This document shows positions 28,301 through 32,825 of a DNA stretch of 32,825 nt, piece after piece. A program made the position numbers and the translations under genes. Below the pieces are notes generated by a model. It was given only the letters and a program-made list of their open reading frames with translations, was not told the DNA's origin and ran no database searches. The stretch lies in IMG/VR virus record IMGVR_UViG_3300032265_001461, positions 1-32,825 of that record; one strand, 5' to 3'. The DNA is from a virus. The first letter of the stretch is position 1; each line of letters begins with the position of its first letter.

Positions 28301-31300
28301 TGGTTCAACAGGTACTCAGGGTCTTACTGGTTACACAGGTAGCATCGGTTACACAGGTTCAACAGGTACTCAAGGTCTTACTGGTTACACAGGTAGCATC
28401 GGTTATACTGGTAGCATCGGTTATACTGGTTCAACAGGTACTCAGGGATCGATAGGTTATACTGGTAGCATCGGTTATACAGGTTCAACAGGTACTCAAG
28501 GTCTTACTGGTTACACAGGTAGCATAGGTTATACTGGTTCAACAGGTACTCAAGGTCTTACTGGTTACACAGGTAGCATCGGTTACACAGGTTCAACAGG
28601 TACTCAGGGTGAGATTGGATACACAGGTAGTGTAGGCTATACAGGTTCAACTGGTTATGTGGGATCACAAGGATCATTTACTGGAACTACGAGTCTTCAA
28701 ATAATCACAACAAATTCTACTAGTGCTACTAGCACAAATACAGGAGCCCTACAGGTCACAGGTGGCGCCGGGATCGGTGGAGATCTGTATGTTGGTGGTG
28801 AAATCGTAGCACAAAAACTCACTATCCAATATACCACAGTAACAACTACATTAGTTAAAACAGATGATGTAATACAGACATACAATACAACTCCAGCAGT
28901 TGATTCAACATCAGGAGCATTAACCGTTGCTGGCGGTGTTGGTATCGGCGGCGATCTCTATGCAGGAGGATCATTAAATGCGTCATCATTAGTCATAACA
29001 GAAAATGGCACTGGTAATCAATACGCATTAACCCTGAAAGGCTCAGGATCGGGAGATCAATGGGCATTTACAGTAGGAAGTACTGCTGGAAATAACAATA
29101 TAACCAGCCTTAACAATGCTGGAAATGCCTATGCACCATTTACTGTAAACGGATCTTCATTTAATGTAGGTACGATAGGCGCAGGTGCTACATCTAGCCT
29201 TACCGTTGATAATGCTGGACAGGTTAAGATTATAGCAACAATCGCCTCAACCTCAACTACTTCGGGAGCATTAGTTGTCGCAGGAGGAGTTGGTATAGGT
29301 GGCGCACTGTATGTTAACACAACCAGTTTCGTGGCCGGCGCCCAAATAGTTACCACTGCTACTTTATTTGGATTTGGTGGTATTGGCTATACAGGATCGA
29401 TAGGTTATACCGGCAGCGTTGGATTCACTGGTTCAACAGGTACACAGGGATCGATAGGTTATACTGGTAGCATTGGTTATACAGGTTCAACAGGTACTCA
29501 AGGATCGATAGGTTATACTGGTTCAACAGGTACACAGGGTGTCATAGGTTATACTGGTAGCATTGGTTATACAGGTTCAACAGGTACACAAGGTGTCATA
29601 GGTTATACTGGATCAACAGGTACACAGGGATCGATAGGTTATACTGGTAGCATTGGTTATACAGGTTCAACAGGTACACAGGGTGTCATAGGTTATACCG
29701 GATCAACTGGTACACAAGGTAGCATAGGTTATACAGGTTCAACAGGTACACAGGGATCGATAGGTTATACTGGTAGTATTGGATACGTTGGATCACAGGG
29801 ATCATTTACCGGAACCACAAATCTTCAAATCATTACCACAAATGCAACTGCCTCTACCAGCACCAATACAGGTGCTTTACAGGTCACTGGCGGTGCTGGT
29901 ATAGGCAAAGATCTATGGGTTGGTGGCAATATCAATGTCGCTGGCTCGATTAATTTAACAGCCAGTTCAAGTTTTACTGATTTTACTGCTACTACAGGAA
30001 CATTCCAGACTGTTGTAATAACCAGTTCTACAATCAGCACCTCTACTACGACCGGAGCATTGACAGTAGCAGGTGGTGTCGGCATAGGTGGTGCAGTATG
30101 GATTGGTAACACTTCATATATTGCCGGTGCACAGATCGTTACTACTGCTACTATTGGCAACTACACAGCCTCTAGTTCTAGTTTTGCTACAACAGCTAGT
30201 AACATTGCGGTAACCACTGCTAACCTTAATCAGCCCTATTATATAACATTTATTTCAACTACGTCGGGCAATATCAATGTTGTCAGCGATGCAGGAAGTA
30301 AACTTACTTACAATCCTGCTACCGGAGTATTAACCAATGCAGGTACTGCATCAAGTATATCAACCACGACAGGTGCACTGATAGTCACAGGTGGTGTTGG
30401 TGTAGGCGGAAACTTAAATGTTGGTGGCATATTAACAGCCACAAGTTTATCAGTAGGAGGATCGGGCGGAGACATTACCGGTGTTGTTAATATTGTTGGC
30501 GTTGGTACATTCACAGCCGGATCATTTACTGCCACGTCTACAACACCAGCAACATCTACCGCAACAGGTGCTTTACAGGTAGCAGGTGGAGTTGGGATTG
30601 GTGGAGATCTCTACGTTGGTGGACAGATCGTAGCACAAAAACTCACTATTGAATATACTACTGTCACAACTACATTAATTAAAACTGATGACATAATACA
30701 AACATACAATACCACTGTATCTTCTTCAACTACTACTGGCGCTCTAGTAGTAGCAGGTGGAGTTGGCATAGGTGGTGCTGTTTATATTAACACAACATCA
30801 TTCATCGCCGGAGCTCAGATTGTCACCACTGCTACATTATTCAATTTTGGTGGTATAGGTTATACTGGTAGTGTTGGTTACACTGGTAGCATCGGCTACA
30901 CAGGATCGACAGGTACTCAGGGATCGATAGGTTATACAGGTTCAACAGGTACACAGGGATCGATAGGTTATACAGGTTCAACAGGTTATACTGGTAGCAT
31001 TGGTTATACTGGATCAACTGGTACACAAGGTAGCATAGGTTATACTGGTTCAACAGGTACTCAGGGCGTTATTGGTTACACAGGATCTACAGGTACACAG
31101 GGGTCGATAGGTTATACAGGATCTACAGGTACACAGGGCGTTATCGGTTATACTGGTAGTATAGGTTATGTAGGTTCTCAGGGAGCATCATTCACTGGCA
31201 CAACGACATCTACGGTAATTATAAACAATACCACCAGTGTCTATTCAACTAATTCAGGTGCTCTACAGGTCACAGGAGGAGTTGGAGTTGGTGGTGGCAT

Positions 31301-32825
31301 TTTTGCAGGTGGAGTGGTTACAGCTACCAGTATCAATGTCACAGGTGGCGGTGGTAATATCAGCGGAGCCAACAACATTACCGGTGTAGGTACATTTACA
31401 GCCGGATCATTCACTGCTACAAGTGGCATTGCCTCTACCTCAACTACAACAGGCGCTGTAGTAGTACAGGGCGGTGTTGGCATCAGCGGTAGTGTCTATA
31501 TAGGAACAACCAGCTATATTGCTGGAGCACAGATCGTCACAACAGCTACACTAGTCCAATACGGAGGAGTAGGTTATACAGGCAGCATAGGTTACACAGG
31601 TAGCATCGGTTATACCGGATCAACTGGTACACAGGGATCGATAGGTTATACAGGTTCAACTGGTACACAGGGATCGATAGGTTATACAGGATCGACAGGT
31701 ACACAGGGAGTCATTGGTTATACAGGTTCAACAGGTACACAGGGTGTCATTGGTTATACTGGATCGGCCGGAATCAGTACTACAGCTAGTTATGCTACCA
31801 CAGCGACTACATCTAGCTATGCTACCACAGCCAGCAATATATTGGTATCTACAGTTAATACTAATCAGCCCTACTATATAACATTTATTTCAACTACCAC
31901 AGGTACTATCAATGTGGTCAGCGATGCGGGATCTAAACTAACTTACAATCCCGGTACCGGAGTATTAATTAATGCTGGTACAGCAGGTACAGCAGGCACC
32001 ACAACAGGTGCTTTGGTAGTCTCGGGCGGTGTAGGTATAGGCGGAGGATTATACGTAGGCGGAGTCGTAACAGCCACCAGTTTCTATACAGCAGGTGGTA
32101 TACAGGTAGATGCCGGCTCAACATTTACCAATCTAGTCGTAACTGGCACAAACATAACCACAAGTACCACGACCGGTGCACTAACTGTCGCAGGTGGAGT
32201 AGGCGTGGGTGGAAATCTAGCCATAGGTGGCGGCATATATGCCAGTGGATCAACAGGAACCAACGGACAATATCTACAGTCAACCGGCGCAGGCATTCAA
32301 TGGGTATCATTATCTAGTACCTTTACCGGCGGCGCTGTAGCCAATGCTACGCAGTTTAATAATACAACGTCAAGCACTTCAACAACTACAGGTGCTGTGA
32401 CCATAGCAGGCGGACTAGGTGTACAGGGCAATATCAATTTTGGTGGTAACCTATACCAAAACGGTGTCTTATTCACTGGCGGTGGTAGTGGCAGTGCTTC
32501 TATCACAGTCAGCGATACTCCTCCTACAACAACAACCAACGGTGCTCTATGGTGGGACAGCCAGGTTGGTAATCTAGCTATCTATTATTCTGCAGCCGGT
32601 GCTTGGGTTGATGCTGTAACTCAGTATCAATTCTCAGGTGGTATAGTCACAGGTGCTACACAGTTTACCAATACTGCGTCAACCACTTCGACTACCACAG
32701 GTGCTCTAGTAGTCACAGGTGGGGTAGGTATAGGTGGTGGACTGTTCGTTGGTGGTAATGTAACCGCAACTAACTTCTATATCTCGGGTGGTATACAGGT
32801 AGATGCTGGTTCAACACTGACTAAT
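22398..32825 (+). CDS. Giant modular adhesin: Ig-like, TGAL and collagen-like repeats (3' end outside window)
   Basis: I read this frame codon by codon from ATG 22398 to the right edge and found no stop: at least 3476 residues. It starts MAIYYYPNPSTTPS, 3 nt after the previous stop and without a Shine-Dalgarno, suggesting translational coupling. Residues about 68-1208 are about twelve He_PIG-type Ig-like repeats. Residues about 1228 onward hold some twenty TGAL/GGVGIGG modules, a unit at about 1628-1705 shared with the 1180-aa protein, and four Gly-X-Y tracts (residues 1765-2094, 2327-2470, 2818-2931, 3056-3127). Near 3370-3408 lies an ALWWDSQVGNLAIYY unit of the kind seen in phage fibres. 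Such proteins typically bind surface glycans or other virion parts, so a long surface adhesin or fibre is the best guess. No enzyme motif is seen. Confidence 0.88.
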   Translation, partial: MAIYYYPNPSTTPSTTLKQYSTATNDIVVSGASAVVKLTKTLGLVWSAYSPSASDKGATIPFIPGTASGQAPVVPSLVATVLVANQTITSGQAASFTPVSIYGGSAVATSYQTSGTFVGYNISISPSLPAGLALSSTFATLNQLNPTNATYYLYNSASVKINGTPTSASASQTYTITFSDASGLTANASFTLAVLSNQNPLTVTGLLTTNQLLTQGVAVNNLATVSSQGGSGTLNYSISPTLPTGLTFSSTTGAINGTPTVSASVATYTVTVTDQSSPAQTASATFNLLVNANLPTATLAVPNKSLTQGVSFTAFTPVTGSGGTAPLHYTISSSLPGGLTFTTSTGSISGIPSSPLAATNFIISVVDSLNQSASQTFNLSINSLPLLSALQTQANYNLFRSTAVTAFTPIQANGGYGTVTYSISPTLPSGLSYNTASGQVTGTPTSTSTTATYTVSLADQGGQTASGNFALNVSSIPISVTQQIASTLLTRNVTFNTFIPVLASGGYTPYTYSVTPGLPSGLSFSTSSGYISGTATTSSVATNYTVAVTDSASQSGTSSFSLTVLNPTAISLTQTVSNLTLTQNVAATAFTPISATGGYGTLTYAISPTLPAGLSFDTTTGRISGTPTAYLINATSFTVTVTDQASQTATGSFNLTVVTPNFSVSVAVPSTNLIKGVSASSFQPVTAQGGATPYRYSITPSISAGLTFNTATGSISGTPTVTNTTSYSVTITDAPGHTGTGTFSISVVNPTPLTLTTLVTSTSLIKSVDTANFTPVQASGGYGSISLSVTPSLPAGLNFSTIGKITGTPTQASSQTAYQVLGIDSIGQIGSSTFYLTVSNPQLTSTSVINAVTLTQYVSVTPFSPVTYIGGNPPVVFSVAPTLGTGLSLNSSTGVISGTPTATTAPTSYAITITDSSNSTTSQSLSLQVVAPPALVATTVNGSITAYANLYLSPIAPVTASGGYGAYSYSIAPGVPSGLVFNSTNGQLNGTPSTTATVASYTITVTDPISQTTSSQFSLTVAPQAVVASVAIPSTTLLVYQLANPFTPVTASGGYGSLAYSLSTSLPSGLSFNSGTGQITGTPTAVSDTSTYTVTITDSINQSNTGSFALSVYPTAPSPLSVTISNGNVSLVQNQTVSFNPVQVLGGVSPYSYSITPALPTGLVYSSSTGVISGTPANVSSATSFNITVTDGQPQTITKTFSITVTGGSVNASGNQTQINNNAASTGTSSGALIVAGGVGVGGDLNVGGSLVISGGGTSTHLTVTSSDNSTSTTTGALTVSGGVGIGKDLIVGGNLTVLGSLAITTGSISQYAATSITAGTDTAVSTATGSVIIWNTSTLQTVTGRGHTTTNAINITNTTDTAGTNTGALTVAGGVGIGKDLWVGGTIYGTIGGANVSSIVSSATNAENITINNVIPAQTYYVTLAEQKDGNYSALDADTNLTYDSSLQTLTIGSSAVSTSTNTGALVVSGGVGIGGDLYIGGELFVNKANIITTSSGVEFIQAALQAGPGISLTTSTNYTRITNIGVTATIAGTDISVSGNTGSVTINNVSTLQSVTSRGSSTNQLITITNGTNSINSTTGALQVTGGVGIGGNLNVGGTMQVWGPVTFSSPVTFSGTATYSLSSNTYYTDNILEVHVPPGGVYGSWPSDDGKDVGLRFHYYSRTLSTDSNAALVLADNSQYLEWYNTGAESSTGTFIGAGYGTFKTGNIILASTASSSDVNSGALTVAGGVGVGGAVYINTTSYIAGAIIVTTATIAQWAYLGPQGYTGSTGYTGSIGYTGSTGTQGVIGYVGSIGYTGSTGTQGVIGYVGSIGYTGSIGYTGSTGTQGSIGYVGSQGIPGYVGSQGVIGYAGSIGYTGSTGTQGSIGYTGSIGYTGSTGTQGSIGYTGSIGYTGSTGTQGVIGYTGSIGYTGSTGTQGEIGYTGSIGYTGSTGTQGEIGYTGSIGYTGSTGTQGLTGYTGSIGYTGSTGTQGLTGYTGSIGYTGSTGTQGLTGYTGSIGYTGSIGYTGSTGTQGSIGYTGSIGYTGSTGTQGLTGYTGSIGYTGSTGTQGLTGYTGSIGYTGSTGTQGEIGYTGSVGYTGSTGYVGSQGSFTGTTSLQIITTNSTSATSTNTGALQVTGGAGIGGDLYVGGEIVAQKLTIQYTTVTTTLVKTDDVIQTYNTTPAVDSTSGALTVAGGVGIGGDLYAGGSLNASSLVITENGTGNQYALTLKGSGSGDQWAFTVGSTAGNNNITSLNNAGNAYAPFTVNGSSFNVGTIGAGATSSLTVDNAGQVKIIATIASTSTTSGALVVAGGVGIGGALYVNTTSFVAGAQIVTTATLFGFGGIGYTGSIGYTGSVGFTGSTGTQGSIGYTGSIGYTGSTGTQGSIGYTGSTGTQGVIGYTGSIGYTGSTGTQGVIGYTGSTGTQGSIGYTGSIGYTGSTGTQGVIGYTGSTGTQGSIGYTGSTGTQGSIGYTGSIGYVGSQGSFTGTTNLQIITTNATASTSTNTGALQVTGGAGIGKDLWVGGNINVAGSINLTASSSFTDFTATTGTFQTVVITSSTISTSTTTGALTVAGGVGIGGAVWIGNTSYIAGAQIVTTATIGNYTASSSSFATTASNIAVTTANLNQPYYITFISTTSGNINVVSDAGSKLTYNPATGVLTNAGTASSISTTTGALIVTGGVGVGGNLNVGGILTATSLSVGGSGGDITGVVNIVGVGTFTAGSFTATSTTPATSTATGALQVAGGVGIGGDLYVGGQIVAQKLTIEYTTVTTTLIKTDDIIQTYNTTVSSSTTTGALVVAGGVGIGGAVYINTTSFIAGAQIVTTATLFNFGGIGYTGSVGYTGSIGYTGSTGTQGSIGYTGSTGTQGSIGYTGSTGYTGSIGYTGSTGTQGSIGYTGSTGTQGVIGYTGSTGTQGSIGYTGSTGTQGVIGYTGSIGYVGSQGASFTGTTTSTVIINNTTSVYSTNSGALQVTGGVGVGGGIFAGGVVTATSINVTGGGGNISGANNITGVGTFTAGSFTATSGIASTSTTTGAVVVQGGVGISGSVYIGTTSYIAGAQIVTTATLVQYGGVGYTGSIGYTGSIGYTGSTGTQGSIGYTGSTGTQGSIGYTGSTGTQGVIGYTGSTGTQGVIGYTGSAGISTTASYATTATTSSYATTASNILVSTVNTNQPYYITFISTTTGTINVVSDAGSKLTYNPGTGVLINAGTAGTAGTTTGALVVSGGVGIGGGLYVGGVVTATSFYTAGGIQVDAGSTFTNLVVTGTNITTSTTTGALTVAGGVGVGGNLAIGGGIYASGSTGTNGQYLQSTGAGIQWVSLSSTFTGGAVANATQFNNTTSSTSTTTGAVTIAGGLGVQGNINFGGNLYQNGVLFTGGGSGSASITVSDTPPTTTTNGALWWDSQVGNLAIYYSAAGAWVDAVTQYQFSGGIVTGATQFTNTASTTSTTTGALVVTGGVGIGGGLFVGGNVTATNFYISGGIQVDAGSTLTN
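22600..26020 (+). repeat. About twelve tandem He_PIG-type Ig-like domain repeats
   Basis: Units of about 90-93 residues (270-280 nt) each carry ISPTLPxGLxFxxxTGxIxGTPT followed by a YTVTVTD strand and a linker to the next unit. Core motifs occur near 22775, 23110, 23390, 23660, 23940, 24210, 24485, 24760, 25035, 25305, 25580 and 25860. The first copy is the most diverged, with an extended loop before GTPT. Putative Ig domains of this family make rigid rod-like stalks in bacterial and phage adhesins. Confidence 0.87.
27690..28679 (+). repeat. Collagen-like tract 1: 110 uninterrupted Gly-X-Y triplets
   Basis: Every third codon is Gly across 990 nt. The main units are GYT, GSI, GST and GTQ, with GVI, GYV, GLT, GEI and GSQ as alternates. 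Proline appears only in GPQ at the start and GIP near 27916. Nearly identical 36-63-nt DNA units recur, so slippage or recombination is likely. Confidence 0.95.
29376..29807 (+). repeat. Collagen-like tract 2: 48 Gly-X-Y triplets
   Basis: The tract runs from GGI through a GSV/GFT variant into GYT-GST-GTQ-GSI/GVI units and ends GYV-GSQ-GSF. That end matches the end of tract 1, where the Thr-Gly-Thr-Thr sequence after it is also similar. No proline or charged residue is present. Confidence 0.95.
30849..31190 (+). repeat. Collagen-like tract 3: 38 Gly-X-Y triplets
   Basis: It begins GGI-GYT-GSV, continues with GYT-GST-GTQ-GSI and GVI units, and ends GYV-GSQ-GAS before FTGTTTS. The flanks match tract 2: an LFNFGGIGYTG-like entry and a GYVGSQG exit. 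Confidence 0.95.
31563..31778 (+). repeat. Collagen-like tract 4: 24 Gly-X-Y triplets
   Basis: It begins GGV-GYT-GSI-GYT-GSI and continues with GST-GTQ-GSI/GVI units, ending GYT-GSA-GIS before a Ser/Thr/Ala-rich linker. It is the shortest tract and lacks the GYVGSQG exit of tracts 1-3. Confidence 0.95.

Larger units (their letters stand above)
26080..32760 (+). repeat. About twenty interspersed TGAL-GGVGIGG modules
   Basis: A roughly 20-residue unit, TGAL-x-V-x-GGVGIGG-x-L-x-VGG, usually preceded by a Ser/Thr-rich TST(N/T)T stretch, appears near 26085, 26220, 26500, 26790, 27140, 27570, 28740, 28915, 29265, 29870, 30055, 30370, 30570, 30740, 31255, 31450, 32000, 32175, 32385 and 32700. Variants end in a GAVYIN, KDLWVGG or GSVYIG form. 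Copies differ at third codon positions, so they are not all recent duplicates. Confidence 0.87.

Noticed and set aside
27690-31778. Regular DNA repeats resembling a CRISPR array
   Set aside because: Repeats are in frame, every third codon is Gly, there are no unique spacers of constant length, and no cas genes are present.
25847-32539. Several Pro/Thr/Val-rich minus-strand frames of 60-111 aa
   Set aside because: They repeat because they are complements of the TGAL modules of the giant gene and have no independent coding signals.
22398-32825. Diversity-generating retroelement variable region in the adhesin gene
   Set aside because: No reverse transcriptase, template repeat or adenine-biased variation is visible in the window. 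Repeat differences are spread over all bases.
1-32825. tRNA or rRNA genes
   Set aside because: I saw no cloverleaf with a GTTC-AA-type T-arm or rRNA-like conserved stretch on either strand. The gaps are too short and too AT-rich.

Overview
The window is the head-assembly and fibre/adhesin region of a T4-like contractile-tailed phage (Caudoviricetes). The evidence is the gene order portal (gp20), small core-position gene, acidic core-like protein, prohead protease (gp21), scaffold (gp22), major capsid protein (gp23), together with intergenic octamers resembling the T4/cyanophage late promoter (N-R/A-TAAATA). All genes lie on the + strand and are tightly packed. The style of the structural proteins recalls marine or freshwater T4-like phages such as cyanophages and their uncultured relatives. 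Nothing in the sequence identifies the host.

Layout. Bases 1-36 are probably the last codons of an upstream gene. 40-7050 is the capsid block: portal, an 82-aa protein, an SGNH/GDSL-hydrolase-like protein in an unusual place, a bipartite acidic/basic core-like protein, protease, scaffold and capsid protein, ending in a strong UUCG-loop terminator. 7136-7865 is an AT-rich GIY-YIG/NUMOD3-type free-standing homing endonuclease with its own late-promoter-like box. 7943-9205 encodes a 420-aa virion-type protein followed by a terminator. 9257-21740 is a run of structural genes (165, 1742, 127, 576, 326 and 1180 aa) rich in beta-helix, beta-roll and repeat domains. After a hairpin and another late box come a 178-aa fibre protein and a giant gene that starts at 22398 and is still open at the right edge (at least 3476 codons, no stop).

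The giant gene is the most notable item. I read it codon by codon to the window end. It holds about twelve He_PIG-type Ig-like repeats, then about twenty copies of a TGAL/GGVGIGG module interleaved with four uninterrupted Gly-X-Y tracts of 110, 48, 38 and 24 triplets. These tracts are rich in Tyr, Thr, Ser and Gln and almost free of proline and charge. The same TGAL module occurs in at least five upstream genes, so the right two-thirds of the window looks like one expanded, recombining family of host-recognition or virion-surface proteins.

How the genes work together (established for T4 homologues, inferred here): gp20 nucleates the prohead, gp22 and acidic core proteins form the scaffold, gp21 digests the core and trims the capsid protein, and gp23 forms the shell. 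The downstream proteins probably build tail fibres or surface adhesins expressed late.
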